Position numbers and translations under genes: made by a program | The notes under the pieces: generated by a model | Database searches by the model: none | What the model was told of the DNA's origin: nothing | What the model saw: only the letters and a program-made list of their open reading frames with translations | NCBI RefSeq assembly: GCF_027158005.1 | Contig: NZ_JAPVLQ010000004.1 | Location: forward strand, 124,001-188,000 | Length of the DNA: 64,000 bases | Reading direction: 5' to 3' | Source: Rhodococcus sp. H36-A4 | GTDB lineage: Bacteria > Actinomycetota > Actinomycetes > Mycobacteriales > Mycobacteriaceae | Part shown: positions 44,060 through 54,657 of the stretch, piece by piece | How positions within the stretch are numbered: the first letter of the stretch is position 1 | Layout of the letters: every line of letters begins with the position of its first letter

Positions 44060-45139
44060 CTACCCTCCGATTGCAGCGAGATATTCGCTGTAGAACAGCG
44101 CCAACCCGACGGCCGACGCGATGGCGGCCAGAAGCCAGAATCTGATGATTACCGTGGTTTCCGCCCACCCGGCGAGCTCGAAGTGATGATGGAACGGGGC
44201 CATTCGGAACACTCGTCGTCGACTGGAGCGGAAGACTGCAACCTGGATCACGACCGACGCTGCCTCGGCAACGAACAGTGCAGCGATGACCACCATGATC
44301 AGCTCGGTCCTCGTCACGATGGACAATCCGGCAAGCAGACCGCCCAACGCCAAGGACCCGGTGTCACCCATGAATATCTTTGCGGGCGCGGCATTCCACC
44401 ACAGGAATCCGATACACGCACCCGCCGCCGCCGCGCAGATCAGTGCAAGGTCGAGCGGATCGCGAACGTCGTAGCAACCGGGCCCGGGGTTCGTGGAACA
44501 TGCCTGGCGGTACTGCCAGAACGTGATGACCGTGTACGCACCGAGAACCAACGTCATCGAACCCGCCGCCAGACCGTCGAGTCCGTCGGTCAGATTGACC
44601 GCATTGGACCAGGCCGTCACCAGGAAGTAGCACCACACGATGAAGACGATCGAACCCATGCTGACGGTGGCGATGTCACGCACGTAGGACAGTTGGGTAC
44701 TTCCGGGGGTGAGCCCGTTCGGCCCTCGGAACTGCAGGGCAAGGACGCCGAAAATTACTGCGGCAAAAAGTTGACCCACCAGCTTGGCAGTCTTGTTCAG
44801 GCCGAGATTTCGCTGCTTACGAATCTTGATGAAGTCGTCGAGGAAACCCACCAGGCCCAGCACCGTGGTCAAACCCAGAACCAGAAGGGCCGAAGCCGAC
44901 GGCCCGTCCGCTTCGTAACCGATACCGATGAGATGCGAACCCCAGTACCCGGCCCACAGCCCGGCGAGGATCGCAACACCGCCCATCGTGGGAGTCCCGC
45001 GCTTGGACTGGTGACTTGCGGGCCCCTCGACCCGAATCTCCTGCCCGAATCCTTGCTTCGAAAACGCCTTGATCAGCACAGGCGTGAGCAGGATCGCCAC
45101 AGCGAGTGCAATGCCTCCGGCGAAGAGGATCTGTCTCAC
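44060..45139 (-). CDS. mraY: Phospho-N-acetylmuramoyl-pentapeptide transferase MraY (MurX)
   Basis: 359 residues, ten TM helices. Transfers phospho-MurNAc-pentapeptide to decaprenyl phosphate, making lipid I. Catalytic motifs: VGFLDDFIK (first Asp pair), [26 protein letters not shown] and the HHH loop [15 protein letters not shown] at 45139 overlaps the murF stop (GTGA); the ORF runs further upstream only inside murF. Confidence 0.97.
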   Translation of the reverse strand: MRQILFAGGIALAVAILLTPVLIKAFSKQGFGQEIRVEGPASHQSKRGTPTMGGVAILAGLWAGYWGSHLIGIGYEADGPSASALLVLGLTTVLGLVGFLDDFIKIRKQRNLGLNKTAKLVGQLFAAVIFGVLALQFRGPNGLTPGSTQLSYVRDIATVSMGSIVFIVWCYFLVTAWSNAVNLTDGLDGLAAGSMTLVLGAYTVITFWQYRQACSTNPGPGCYDVRDPLDLALICAAAAGACIGFLWWNAAPAKIFMGDTGSLALGGLLAGLSIVTRTELIMVVIAALFVAEAASVVIQVAVFRSSRRRVFRMAPFHHHFELAGWAETTVIIRFWLLAAIASAVGLALFYSEYLAAIGG

Positions 45140-46665
45140 TGCGATTCCTCCGGTGTCATCGTCTCGTTCTCTCCATCTGCCTCGTTCGGCGCTTCCAGCA
45201 ACGCATCGGCCACCGACCACAACGCGACCGACTGCGAAGCCTTCACCAGCACGATGTCACCGGGCAACACCTCTCGTCGCAAAACCGCGATTGCCTCCGC
45301 ATCGCTGGACACGAGCATCGACTCCTCACCCCACGACCCTTCCATCACCGCGCCCTGGTGGAGCGCTCGTGTCGGACGACCGGAGTCGACGATCACCAGA
45401 CGACTCACATCGAGTCGCACGGCAAGCCTGCCGATCGCGTCGTGCTCGATGACAGATTCTGGACCCAGTTCACCCATTTCACCCAATACGGCCCACGTCC
45501 GTCGACGCGGCCCGCTGCCCGAGCGCGACATCGACACCAGTGCCTTGAGCGCCGCCCGCATCGAGTCGGGATTGGCGTTGTACGAATCGTTGACGACGGT
45601 CACCCCGTCGGGACGGGTACGAACATCCATTCGGCGAACCGAGGTGGCATTGGAACCGGCAAGCGCGGTTGCGATCGTCTCCAGGCTCGCGCCGCATTCG
45701 AGGGCCACGGCGGCCGCGGCCAGCGCGTTGCCTACCTGATGTTCACCGTGGACGGCGAGAGCGATGCCGACGCTCCCGGTAGAGGTAACGAGAGTGAAGC
45801 TCGCACGGGCGTCGGCGTCGAGCTCGACGTCCGTTGCTCGAACATCGGCTTCTGCCGAATGCCCGACAGTGACCACTCGAGCCGACGTCCGTGACCTCAT
45901 CGACAACACCAGCGGATCATCCGCGTTGAGAATCGCCACTCCGCCGTTCGCGGCATCCGGAAGCGCTTCGATCAATTCGCCCTTGGCAAGCGCGATCTTC
46001 TCTCTCGATCCGAACTCGCCGAGATGGGCCGTTCCCACGTTCAGTACGACGCCGATTCGCGGAGGCGCGATCGAGGCCAAAGCGGCCACGTGCCCCACAC
46101 CACGCGCGGACAACTCGAGCACCAGGAACTTCGTGGATTCGTCGGCCCGAAGGGCCGTCCACGGATGGCCCAGTTCGTTGTTGAACGACCCGGGCGGCGC
46201 AACAACGGAACCCAGCGGTGCCAGTACCGAGGCGAGTAGATCCTTCGTCGATGTCTTTCCCGAGGATCCGGTCACGCCGACGACCGTCAGAGACGTCGTA
46301 TTCGCCAGGTCGACAACAGAGGCACGAGCCAATGCAGCCAACGCGCCGAGAACCGCGGCTCCTGATCCATCGCTATCGTGCTCGAGAGCCATGGCTCGAC
46401 CGTCGTGCGCAACGCGTTCGACCACGATTGCGGGCACCCCGACGGGACGGGCAGCCAGGACTGCTACGGCACCCGCGGCCACTGCTGCGGCTGCGTGGTC
46501 GTGTCCATCGACCTTTGCTCCCGGCAACGCCAAGAACAGACCTCCCGGGGTTACCTTGCGGGAATCGAACTCGACCGACCCGTCGACGATCCGCGACGGG
46601 TCCGGCACCTCGTGCAGGGTTCCGCCGACGATGGTCGCGATCTGGTCGAGTGTCAACGCTTTCAC
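45136..46665 (-). CDS. murF: UDP-MurNAc-tripeptide--D-Ala-D-Ala ligase
   Basis: 509 residues. Adds D-Ala-D-Ala, completing the pentapeptide. [19 protein letters not shown] is the N-terminal substrate domain, [15 protein letters not shown] the P-loop and [17 protein letters not shown] the central-domain block. GTG start overlaps the murE stop by 4 bp. Confidence 0.97.
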   Translation of the reverse strand: MKALTLDQIATIVGGTLHEVPDPSRIVDGSVEFDSRKVTPGGLFLALPGAKVDGHDHAAAAVAAGAVAVLAARPVGVPAIVVERVAHDGRAMALEHDSDGSGAAVLGALAALARASVVDLANTTSLTVVGVTGSSGKTSTKDLLASVLAPLGSVVAPPGSFNNELGHPWTALRADESTKFLVLELSARGVGHVAALASIAPPRIGVVLNVGTAHLGEFGSREKIALAKGELIEALPDAANGGVAILNADDPLVLSMRSRTSARVVTVGHSAEADVRATDVELDADARASFTLVTSTGSVGIALAVHGEHQVGNALAAAAVALECGASLETIATALAGSNATSVRRMDVRTRPDGVTVVNDSYNANPDSMRAALKALVSMSRSGSGPRRRTWAVLGEMGELGPESVIEHDAIGRLAVRLDVSRLVIVDSGRPTRALHQGAVMEGSWGEESMLVSSDAEAIAVLRREVLPGDIVLVKASQSVALWSVADALLEAPNEADGENETMTPEESQ

Positions 46666-48263
46666 GATGGATCTCCTGCTTCTGCGTCGATCCTGCTGTC
46701 GATGGCGGCAGCAAGAACCACCCGATCATCGAATGGATACTTCACACCCGCGATGTCCTGTCCGGTTTCGTGGCCCTTTCCCGCGACCAGAACGACGTCG
46801 CCCGCCCTGGCCCACTTCACAGCCTCGGTGATGGCGGATTCTCGACCGGCTACGTTTCGGACCTCCCCGCGCGACTGCGGGTCGACGGCCAGCGCCCCGT
46901 CGAACATCGCGTCTCGGATCGCCGACGGGTCCTCCGAGCGTGGATTGTCGTCGGTGATCACCAGCAGGTCCGCCCCGCGCGCTCCGGCGGCGCCCATCAA
47001 CGGGCGCTTCGCTTTGTCTCGATCACCGCCTGCACCGAGGACCACCGCAATTCGCCCCGAGGTCTGTTCTCGCAATGTCTCGATGACGGCTTCCACTGCG
47101 GCCGGCTTGTGTGCGTAGTCGACCACCGCCAGAAAGTCCTGGCCGCGAACGATGCGTTGCACCCTGCCGGGGACGTCGACCTCGGACATACCGCGGATCG
47201 CGCGGCGGACATCTACCCCTGCCGCCGAACATGCTGCAGCGGCAAGTACCGCATTGGCAATGTTGTATCGGCCGGGTAGCCGAATTTCGGCGGGGTAGCT
47301 CGCGCCGCCCGGTTCGACGATCGAAAAAGTCTGCGTTCCGTTGGCTTCCTTCGACCAGTTTGAGATCGTCCAATCGGAGTGCGCAGCGACCGAGGCTGTC
47401 ACGACGCTCGTGCCGGCCGCACGAGCTATCTCGGCCATCCGCTTTCCCCAATCGTCGTCGATACACACGACGGCCGAGCGGCTTCGGACACGCGACTCAG
47501 CGGTGAACAGTCGACTCTTCGCCTGGAAGTAGTCCTCGAGGGAACCGTGGAAGTCCAGATGATCCTGTGACAGGTTGGTGAAAGCGCCGACCGAGAACAC
47601 CGTGCCGTCGACGCGGCCCAGCGCCAAGGCATGACTGGACACCTCCATGACCACCGTGTCGATGCCGCGTTCGAGCATCACCGCGAACAACGCGTGCAAT
47701 TGAGGGGCTTCCGGAGTGGTGAGGGCACTCGGGACCCTGGAGCCGGCCATCTTCGTCTCGATGGTCCCGATCAACCCCGTCACCCTGCCTGCAGCGACCA
47801 AGGCGGCCTCGAGAAGATACGCCGTCGTCGTCTTTCCGGACGTGCCGGTAATACCGATGACCGTCATGTTCTCGGAAGGATTGCCGTAGACGAGTGCCGA
47901 GACGGTTCCGAGGATCATCCTCGGACTCTCGTGAAGCAAGACCGGCACCGGCAACTGCGGATACTTGCCACGCACGATGCCCATGCCCTCGGAATCGGTG
48001 AGGATCGCGACGGCACCCCGGTCCAGCGCGTCCTCGACGAACGTCGCACCATGTACGGACGATCCAGGAAGCGCCGCGAAAAGGTCGCCGCGCTCGATGC
48101 CCTGAGCGCGCAGGTCGATGCCGGTGACAGGAATTCGCTGCGTCACCTCACCGTCTACGACCACCGCGTTCGACGCGTCGGCAAGGTCCTCGACCGACGT
48201 GTGGGGCGGCTTCGACGGGCGAAACGCCGTCGGAGCAGGCTGCGGCACTTCTGGCACGGTCAC
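46662..48263 (-). CDS. murE: UDP-MurNAc-L-Ala-D-Glu--meso-diaminopimelate ligase
   Basis: About 533 residues. Adds the third residue of the stem peptide. GITGTSGKTTTAYLL is the P-loop, and the motif DDNPRSEDP marks the meso-DAP-specific type, agreeing with DAP-type walls of Corynebacteriales. GTG 48263 has AAAGGAG 4 bp upstream; the ORF extends to 48335 without a better start. The 188 bp to pbpB hold no gene or clear signal. Confidence 0.96.
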   Translation of the reverse strand: MTVPEVPQPAPTAFRPSKPPHTSVEDLADASNAVVVDGEVTQRIPVTGIDLRAQGIERGDLFAALPGSSVHGATFVEDALDRGAVAILTDSEGMGIVRGKYPQLPVPVLLHESPRMILGTVSALVYGNPSENMTVIGITGTSGKTTTAYLLEAALVAAGRVTGLIGTIETKMAGSRVPSALTTPEAPQLHALFAVMLERGIDTVVMEVSSHALALGRVDGTVFSVGAFTNLSQDHLDFHGSLEDYFQAKSRLFTAESRVRSRSAVVCIDDDWGKRMAEIARAAGTSVVTASVAAHSDWTISNWSKEANGTQTFSIVEPGGASYPAEIRLPGRYNIANAVLAAAACSAAGVDVRRAIRGMSEVDVPGRVQRIVRGQDFLAVVDYAHKPAAVEAVIETLREQTSGRIAVVLGAGGDRDKAKRPLMGAAGARGADLLVITDDNPRSEDPSAIRDAMFDGALAVDPQSRGEVRNVAGRESAITEAVKWARAGDVVLVAGKGHETGQDIAGVKYPFDDRVVLAAAIDSRIDAEAGDPS

Positions 48264-48451
48264 TGTGCTCCTTTCTGCCCGGCTGCGAGGATGTCTCGGT
48301 TCCGCCGGGGGCGCGGTCGTCGACACTGATATCAAAACCCCCGAATGTGTGGAAGAGGCCGACGAGTCAGGTTACCGGCGAGTGCACCCGGACCCGAATC
48401 GGGAGCTGGCCCGATTCGTCGATCGCGATCACAGACCAGACGCTAATCATG

Positions 48452-50401
48452 TCAGTCGGCCTGCAGAACCAGTTTGCGTCCGGGATCGGCCGACAGTGGC
48501 ACGCTGTCGCGCTGAAGCATCCAGCTAGCGATGTTGTGGAATAGCGGCGCGGCAGACTGACCACCCGATCCGTCGGCACTCCGCGACGGTGCGTCGAGCA
48601 TTATTCCAATCACGTACCGCGGATCGTCGGCGGGCGCGATCCCCGCGAACGTGATCCAGTAGTTCGAGTTCGAGTAGCACTTGCACTCCGGGTCGACCTG
48701 CTGCGCTGTACCGGTCTTGCCGCTGATTTGGTAGCCGGGCACACCGGCCGCAACTCCGGTTCCCCGTTGATTACCGGTGTCGTCCTGAGTGACGGAGCGA
48801 AACATGTCACGGACGGTCGAGGCAGTCTGCGGGCTGACGACGTATACACCCTCCGGCTGCTCGGTCTCGGTCGTATCTCCGCTCGGACCCGTCGTCGAAC
48901 GAATGATCCGTGGTGGAATCCGAACACCGTCGTTGGCGATGGCCTGGTACATGGCCGTCATCTGGAGCAGTGTCATCGACAAACCCTGCCCGATAGGAAG
49001 GTTGGCGAATGTGCCGCCCGACCATTGGTCGCGGCTCGGGACGCTGCCGGCACTCTCACCCGGCAGACCGACGTCACTACGCTGACCGAGCCCGAAACGG
49101 GACAACATGTCGGAGTATCGATCCTCGCCCACACGCTGGGCGAGCATCAGAGTCCCGACGTTGGAGGACTTTCCGAACACTCCCGTCGTCGTGTACGGAG
49201 CCACGCCGTGCTCCCATGCGTCCTTGACCGAAACGCCGGACATGAAGATATTTCCAGGTACTTGCAGAACCTCGTCGGGTGTGGTCAGACCGTATTCGAT
49301 CGCGGCTGCCGCGGTGATGATCTTGTTCACCGAACCGGGCTCGAAGGGGGTCGTGACAGGGAGGTTGCCCATCTGCTTGTTCTTGTCGTTGTTGCCGACC
49401 CCTATACCTGGGTTGAAGGTGTTGTCGTTCGACATGGCGAGAACCTCGCCGGTGTGCACATCCTGCACAAAAGCGGAAGCATCCTTCGCGCCGGACAGAT
49501 CTTTTGCCAACTGCACCTGCTGCTGCACGTAGTACTGGAGATCGGCGTCGATCGTCAATTCGACACTCGAGCCGTTGACGGCGGGTTGCTTGTCACGCCA
49601 GCTACCCGGAATGACCGCGCCGTCGGACCCGCGGTCGTACGTCTGAGATCCGTCGGTTCCTGCGAGTGTGGAATCGAGCGAATCTTCCAGCCCCAGCAGA
49701 CCGTGTCCGTCGTAACCCGTTGCTCCCACCATGTTCGCGGCGAGCGATCCACCCGGGTATTCGCGGATGTCCTGTCTTTCCAGTCCTACTTCTTCGAATT
49801 CCTCGCTGATCTTGGTTGCGACCGTCGAATCGACTCCACGCACGAGGTAGGTGAATTCTTCGTTGCTCTTCAGCTTCGCGAGGATGTCCTTTTCGCTCGC
49901 GATATCACCGAGTTCATCGTGAAGTCCGGCAGCAATGGCCTTCAGACGATCGTCGGTTCCCGGCTTGGTCGGATCCTTGGCTCGCGCCTCGTCCAACTCT
50001 TTACGAACACGGACCGGCTGGAACGTCAGCGCTTTGGCCTCCATCGTGAACGCGATCGGCTTGCCGTTGCGATCGGTGATAGCGCCTCGGGTAGCAGGAT
50101 CGACCAGCGTGGTCGTGCGTTGCGACGCCGCCTCTGCCGACAGCCGAGACCCATCGATCCCCATGATCCACAAGAGCTGCAACGCAACGACTGCGAGCAC
50201 ACCGAACATCAGAACTCGGCCGAAGCCGCTCCGGAAGCCGAACGACGACGCGTCGAACCGCCCTCGGCGAGGGTTTCGAGGCGGCAGGGACGATCCTGAT
50301 GGTCGAGTCGCGGGCCTCCTGGCGCCGTCTCGCGCGCCGACCCCCGGTGCTCGACGTGTCGACCGTGGACGTCCAGCTGTTCCGGTGGTCGGCCGTGTCA
50401 C
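48452..50401 (-). CDS. pbpB: Septal penicillin-binding protein PbpB (FtsI/PBP3)
   Basis: 649 residues. Class B transpeptidase of the septum. A basic N-terminus and one TM helix (residues 64-84) precede the pedestal domain and the transpeptidase domain with SxxK (EPGSVNKI), SxN (GKSSNVGT) and KTG (SGKTGTAQQ). GTG start overlaps the ftsL-like stop by 4 bp. Confidence 0.96.
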   Translation of the reverse strand: MTRPTTGTAGRPRSTRRAPGVGARDGARRPATRPSGSSLPPRNPRRGRFDASSFGFRSGFGRVLMFGVLAVVALQLLWIMGIDGSRLSAEAASQRTTTLVDPATRGAITDRNGKPIAFTMEAKALTFQPVRVRKELDEARAKDPTKPGTDDRLKAIAAGLHDELGDIASEKDILAKLKSNEEFTYLVRGVDSTVATKISEEFEEVGLERQDIREYPGGSLAANMVGATGYDGHGLLGLEDSLDSTLAGTDGSQTYDRGSDGAVIPGSWRDKQPAVNGSSVELTIDADLQYYVQQQVQLAKDLSGAKDASAFVQDVHTGEVLAMSNDNTFNPGIGVGNNDKNKQMGNLPVTTPFEPGSVNKIITAAAAIEYGLTTPDEVLQVPGNIFMSGVSVKDAWEHGVAPYTTTGVFGKSSNVGTLMLAQRVGEDRYSDMLSRFGLGQRSDVGLPGESAGSVPSRDQWSGGTFANLPIGQGLSMTLLQMTAMYQAIANDGVRIPPRIIRSTTGPSGDTTETEQPEGVYVVSPQTASTVRDMFRSVTQDDTGNQRGTGVAAGVPGYQISGKTGTAQQVDPECKCYSNSNYWITFAGIAPADDPRYVIGIMLDAPSRSADGSGGQSAAPLFHNIASWMLQRDSVPLSADPGRKLVLQAD

Positions 50402-51126
50402 TGCCGACTACCCGACGCGCTCTCCGGCGACGGACTTTCCGACTGGGTACTCATGGGAACCAATTGTTCACCGAGAGACCCGGCACGAGCGTCAATGGAA
50501 GTGTTCGGCGTGGCGGGTGTTGGACGTGTGGGAGAGGAAGCGGAGCGCGGAGTGACCGATAGGGATGACTGTGTCGGCGAAACACTCTGCGAATCCGGAG
50601 GATCCAAGGGCGCGACCGGCTTGCCTTCCGCGGGAGCCGGCGTCCCGATCACCTGCACGGAACCATCGGGCGCGACGACGAGACGCGCAACATTCGCTGC
50701 GGGTACCATCCCCATTTCAGCGGCACGCCTCGCGAGTTCTGGTGCCGAGTCGGCTAATTCGACGTCGCGTTGAAGCGAGGCACGTTCCTGAACAAGTCCC
50801 TCGTTGTATGCCTTGGCGTCGGACAGGTCGTAAGAATCCCCCGCCGATCGAGTCGTCAGCAGCAGCGTCAGACCGAGCCCGAGGGACAACAGCCCGATGA
50901 TCAGAGCGACGAACGGGATACGGGCCGTCATCGACGCCCCGGACAGCGATAAGCGAGCAGCACCGTGACTGGTGGCCGTTCCGTCCCCGGAGTGCACCGT
51001 GGCTCGCTGCTGACGACGCTCGTAGGCGCGCAGCGCAGCACCGGAGCGTGCAGCGCCAGTCTCCGTCGAGGTCGCTCGTGTTCGACGCGTGCGCCGAGTT
51101 CCTGCCGAACCCGCGGTGATTGTCAT
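50398..51126 (-). CDS. FtsL-like divisome membrane protein (Rv2164c-type)
   Basis: 242 residues. A basic cytoplasmic part, one TM helix (about residues 70-90), a short coiled coil ([20 protein letters not shown]) and a long Pro/Ser/Thr-rich external tail. Position between rsmH and pbpB and the topology match actinobacterial FtsL-like proteins. Overlaps both neighbours by 4 bp. Confidence 0.87.
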   Translation of the reverse strand: MTITAGSAGTRRTRRTRATSTETGAARSGAALRAYERRQQRATVHSGDGTATSHGAARLSLSGASMTARIPFVALIIGLLSLGLGLTLLLTTRSAGDSYDLSDAKAYNEGLVQERASLQRDVELADSAPELARRAAEMGMVPAANVARLVVAPDGSVQVIGTPAPAEGKPVAPLDPPDSQSVSPTQSSLSVTPRSASSPTRPTPATPNTSIDARAGSLGEQLVPMSTQSESPSPESASGSRQ

Positions 51127-52196
51127 GCCGCTCTCCTTGCGATGCGCTCGGCTGCACGCAGGCGCACAGGCGCCGAACGCGGGTTGTCTTCGATTTCTTG
51201 ATCCGAAGCGCGTTCGGCCCCTCGGGTAAGCAGGGCGAACTCAGGACCCATCCCGGGGAGCTCGACCGGAAGGCCCTCCGGGCTGCGCGATTTGACGCGC
51301 GGAGCCAGTTCCTTCTTGACTACTCGATCCTCGAGCGACTGGTAGGACATGAACACCACTCGTCCGCCGATCGAGAGTGCATCCAGACCGGCAGGCACTG
51401 CCTTCTCCAGCGAATCGAGCTCACCGTTCACCTCGACGCGCAGAGCTTGAAAAGTACGCTTCGCCGGATGTCCGCCCGTGCGGCGCGTCGCTGCCGGAAT
51501 CGACTCGTAGAGAAGTTCCACCAGGGCACCGCTCGTGGTGAAGGGTGTGATCGCTCGACGACGAAGTATCGCCGATGCGATACGACCCGCGAACCGCTCT
51601 TCGCCATAGGTACTGAGCACCCGCGCGATGTCGCCATGACTGTAGGTATTGAGGATGTCCGCGGCAGTAATTCCCACCGTCGAGTCCATCCGCATGTCCA
51701 GAGGCGCGTCTATCGAATAGGCGAATCCACGTTCGGCCTCGTCCAACTGCATCGACGAAACACCGAGGTCGAACAGAATCGCATGTACCGACTCGTACTC
51801 GGGCAGACCTGCCTCTTCGAGCGCGGCACCGATTCCGTCGTATGTCGTATGCACGAAGGTTGTCCTGTCGGAGAATTCGGACAGGCGCCGACTCGCGAGA
51901 TCGAGAGCGGCCGGATCCCGATCGAGACCGATCAGACGGACACCGGGGTAGGTGCGCAAAAAGTGTTCGGAGTGGCCCCCGAGCCCGAGGGTGGCGTCGA
52001 TCATGACGCTGCCTTCTCCACCGGGGCCTACTGCGGTCAACGCGGGACCGAGCAGTTCGTCGGCTCGGCCTAACCGAACCGGAATATGCTTGGCACGTGG
52101 GGTATTCGATGCATTGGATCCCTGCGACGGTCCTACGGTATTTCCAGGACGGTCAGGAGGGTTGTCCGGGACGGGCGGCTGAGACTCGCCTTCCAC
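51123..52196 (-). CDS. rsmH: 16S rRNA (cytosine(1402)-N4)-methyltransferase RsmH
   Basis: About 357 residues. Methylates C1402 of 16S r[16 protein letters not shown] opens the domain, [15 protein letters not shown] is the SAM-binding loop, and [19 protein letters not shown] and [15 protein letters not shown] are family blocks. The conserved HP(V)xL uses Arg where many have Met or Leu. GTG 52196 is preceded by GGGAGGA; an ORF start at 52226 is less likely. Second gene of the dcw cluster. Confidence 0.95.
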   Translation of the reverse strand: MEGESQPPVPDNPPDRPGNTVGPSQGSNASNTPRAKHIPVRLGRADELLGPALTAVGPGGEGSVMIDATLGLGGHSEHFLRTYPGVRLIGLDRDPAALDLASRRLSEFSDRTTFVHTTYDGIGAALEEAGLPEYESVHAILFDLGVSSMQLDEAERGFAYSIDAPLDMRMDSTVGITAADILNTYSHGDIARVLSTYGEERFAGRIASAILRRRAITPFTTSGALVELLYESIPAATRRTGGHPAKRTFQALRVEVNGELDSLEKAVPAGLDALSIGGRVVFMSYQSLEDRVVKKELAPRVKSRSPEGLPVELPGMGPEFALLTRGAERASDQEIEDNPRSAPVRLRAAERIARRAA

Positions 52197-52285
52197 AATG
52201 ATTCCTCCCGGTCTTGCTTGGCGCACCTTGTGCTCGGCGAGCGGATGGAAGAGATGAACGGTGTCGAATGCTTCGAGGTCCCTGT

Positions 52286-52373
52286 CCGATAGGGATCCTG
52301 GCGTTGGGGAAGAACGTCAGGTTCCTGATCTGTGAAACCTGGCGTTGGGGAAGAACGTCAGGGTTCTGATCGG
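52286..52373 (-). repeat. Tandem duplicated hairpin in the mraZ-rsmH gap
   Basis: Two exact 25-bp copies (52297-52321 and 52338-52362) lie 41 bp apart. On the minus strand each reads CCTGACGTT-CTTCCCC-AACGCCAGG, a hairpin of eight pairs with one mismatch. CCGAT and ATCGG flank the pair and can close an outer stem. The element lies in the untranslated stretch between mraZ and rsmH, so it would be in the dcw mRNA. Function unknown. Confidence 0.75.
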
Positions 52374-52410
52374 GCAGAGGCCTCGCGGCACTCGGCGGTG
52401 ATTCGAAGGG

Positions 52411-52842
52411 CTACATAATCCCTCCGAGGGATTCGTCGAAGGCGTCGGAGAAACTCTGCTCGCTTTCCGCCGAGTAGCGAGTCCAGGACTCTTGGTTCCA
52501 GATCTCGATGAACTCGATGGAGCCGTTGACGACGACTTCGCGTCCAAGATTCGCATAGCGCCGATGGTCGGCGCTGATCATGATCCGCCCCTGCCCGTCG
52601 AGCTGCTGCTCGTCGGTGCCGGCACCCAACTGCCTGATGTATGCACGTGCGACGGGATTCGACCGCGAGGCTTCGGTGAGCTTGCGAACCCGCTCGGCAA
52701 ACTCTTCCGGGGTGTAGACAGCGAGGCTGTGATCCTGCCCTTTGCTCACCATCACACCTCCAGAAAGCGCTTCGCGGAACTTCGCCGGCAACGTCAACCG
52801 ACCCTTGTCGTCGAGCTTTGGCGTGTAAGTACCGAGGAACAC
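52411..52842 (-). CDS. mraZ: Transcriptional regulator MraZ
   Basis: 143 residues with two SpoVT/AbrB-like half-domains: [15 protein letters not shown] and [14 protein letters not shown], each with the DxxGR motif. MraZ forms rings that bind repeated TGGG boxes before its own gene and regulates the dcw cluster. GTG start with a strong AGGAGG 7 bp upstream. First gene of the cluster, with matching boxes at 52871-52900. Confidence 0.96.
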   Translation of the reverse strand: MFLGTYTPKLDDKGRLTLPAKFREALSGGVMVSKGQDHSLAVYTPEEFAERVRKLTEASRSNPVARAYIRQLGAGTDEQQLDGQGRIMISADHRRYANLGREVVVNGSIEFIEIWNQESWTRYSAESEQSFSDAFDESLGGIM

Positions 52843-52870
52843 TCGACACCTCCTACCTCAACCCTTCGCT

Positions 52871-52900
52871 GTCCACCACTTTACCCCACTTCCCCCCACT
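52871..52900 (-). promoter_or_regulatory. MraZ box array upstream of mraZ
   Basis: On the minus strand GTGGGGGGAA, GTGGGGTAAA and GTGGTGGACA follow one another with exactly 10-bp spacing, starting 58 bases before mraZ. This matches the known MraZ operator pattern of TGGG-type boxes one helical turn apart; the third box is degenerate. Confidence 0.75.
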
Positions 52901-53155
52901 ATCAATCCCAAGCGAGGATTCATTTCCTGTCTTCTTCAGAAAAACCCAGCTCAAAGCGGTGGAAGACTGTGGGGAGGATTTCTGCCTGCGGCGCGCCCAG
53001 CTCGGGTCCCGGACTCTGATCAGTGAGCAGAGGCCAAGAAACTGAAGATCGGATCCCCGTCACGAGCACTACAGATCGTCGAACGATCGGTGGTGGGTCC
53101 AAGTGGGGATTCCCCGGTTCAGCGTCGGCCCGTTGGCGAAAGCGATGTAGACAGC
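52901..53155. other. Intergenic stretch with no gene seen
   Basis: Between the MraZ boxes and the DUF3040 terminator I see no supported gene. Open frames here are short or lack ribosome sites. It probably holds the mraZ promoter, but no convincing -35/-10 pair was picked out. Confidence 0.5.
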
Positions 53156-53191
53156 AAAAAAGCGGCGCCCCACCTTTCGGTGGAACACCGC
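53156..53191 (-). terminator. Intrinsic terminator of the DUF3040 gene
   Basis: On the minus strand GCGGTGTTCCACC pairs with GGTGGGGCGCCGC over 13 positions (three G-U pairs) around a GAAA tetraloop and is followed by six T residues. It lies about 105 bp past the DUF3040 stop. Confidence 0.88.
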
Positions 53192-53296
53192 TTTCGCGTT
53201 CTTCAGCATCGCGCGTTGCTAGTGCCGCGCGATCTCTGTCGTCAACCGCTGCGGGCGACGATCACGTCCATCGGACTGCAATCGCGCGCACAGTGT

Positions 53297-53737
53297 TCAC
53301 TCCTGCTCGAACCGCCGACGGAACCGATCTTCCATGCGCGACGCGAAGCCTCCGCCTTTACGGGCAGACTTGGACTTCTGCCCCGAGCTTCTCGGACCGG
53401 ACCCGGAATTGGATCCGCTCACACTCGATGCGTCGCCGTCGGACGGCGTTGCAGCTTTGCGTGATCCGCCGAGAAGAAACAGCACGCCTGCCCCGAACAT
53501 CAGGACGAAGCCAACGAGACTTATCACAGGAAAACCGCCGGGCTTGAATGGCAGAGCCACCCCGGCGATCAGAAGAACAAGCCCCAACGCGAACAATGCG
53601 GCCGCTTGAAAACGGCGTTTGCTCGATGCCGTACGCATGCGTCCGCTTCGTACGTGCGAGGCGAATTTGGGATCCTCGGCGTAGAGAGCGCTCTCGATTT
53701 GATCGAGCATGCGCTGCTCGTGCTCGGAGAGTGGCAC
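53297..53737 (-). CDS. DUF3040 membrane protein
   Basis: 146 residues. Starts with the DUF3040 signature PLSEHEQRMLDQIESALYAE, then two TM helices (residues 43-63 and 67-88) and a Ser/Gly- and Lys/Arg-rich tail (GGFASRMEDRFRRRFEQE). Conserved beside the dcw cluster of actinobacteria (Rv2169c in mycobacteria) with unknown function. GTG 53737 has GGAGG 4-5 bp upstream. Confidence 0.9.
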   Translation of the reverse strand: MPLSEHEQRMLDQIESALYAEDPKFASHVRSGRMRTASSKRRFQAAALFALGLVLLIAGVALPFKPGGFPVISLVGFVLMFGAGVLFLLGGSRKAATPSDGDASSVSGSNSGSGPRSSGQKSKSARKGGGFASRMEDRFRRRFEQE

Positions 53738-53980
53738 GGTACCTCCCCCTGAACAGAAATTGAAAGTCATTTCGGGTGCGAAACGACGGGAAGCTGACCT
53801 TGGCGGCTACCTACTGTCGATAATACGAGCAGAATCGCCTGCTTACCACCTACTCGCGATATGCGTTCCTGAGAATGTCCAAAGTTTCCCAGCCCAACGC
53901 CACAATCTGCACTCGGAAGTCGCTGATCTGCAGCAGCTGCCACAGGCATCGGGACGCCTACCGGCGACCGAACACGGCGC

Positions 53981-54430
53981 TCAAGCAGATATCGGATGCG
54001 GGCCGACTCCCAGTCTGTCGAGTCGCGAATCGGCTCCGATGTACTCCTCCACCACCTGAAGGAATCGACCTACTTCGCGGTAGAACTCATCAGCATCGTT
54101 CTCGTCGATCGGTCGGGACAGGCCCGCCTGGACCGCCGCTCTGGTCGCCGAGAAGCCAGAGAAGTACTCGGCCCAGCAATCGAGCACGGGGGCCGCCTTG
54201 GCCATCAACACCCAAGCGCTTCGCGAGCGCGCTCGCGAAGCGGCGATCGGCGTCGCCTCCAGGACCGATGCCGCGCCGCGCAGAGCCGCCATGTAGCAGT
54301 CGAGAAACATCTCAGCGGCATCCGCGGCGCCGACCGACCGAGACAGCAGAGCATCCGCTCGGCCGAGCAACGCTCTGGCGCGAGGCGATACCGGCGGACG
54401 CACGTCAGCACGAAGAACTTTGGTAGCCAT
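53981..54430 (-). CDS. SAV_6107-family HEPN-domain protein
   Basis: 149 residues, mostly helical, with RARALLGRADALLSRS and AEMFLDCYMAALRGAASVLE as the HEPN-like helices. The family is small, actinobacterial and of unknown function. No toxin-type RxxxxH motif is seen, so it need not be an RNase. Divergent from the GNAT gene across a 227-bp gap containing AT-rich TATAAC (54623-54628) that may be a promoter. Confidence 0.82.
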   Translation of the reverse strand: MATKVLRADVRPPVSPRARALLGRADALLSRSVGAADAAEMFLDCYMAALRGAASVLEATPIAASRARSRSAWVLMAKAAPVLDCWAEYFSGFSATRAAVQAGLSRPIDENDADEFYREVGRFLQVVEEYIGADSRLDRLGVGPHPISA

Positions 54431-54657
54431 ACTCGAACACCTCCCGTTCGATTCGCCTCACGTGGTCGTCCGATCTGACACTTCGGATTCGGTGGTACGG
54501 ATTAGGTACTACCGACACGCCCGGACAACGATGAAGCTCTAAAGTCGGAACCCGGCGAGTCTCGCTTCCCTCGAGCTCTTCGCCGGATCGCCGACATCGA
54601 ACATTCGTTCGACATATTCAATATAACTGCGCCCACCGACAAGTAGTCAAGGAAAGG

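Noticed and set aside
52286-52373. CRISPR-like repeat
   Set aside because: Only two copies, no spacer series and no cas genes; the units are self-complementary hairpins.
53771-53980. Possible small gene between the DUF3040 and HEPN genes
   Set aside because: The only frame (53767-53949) has no ribosome site or recognisable features.
53981-54430. HEPN protein as toxin of a toxin-antitoxin pair
   Set aside because: No RxxxxH motif seen and no antitoxin-like partner gene adjacent.
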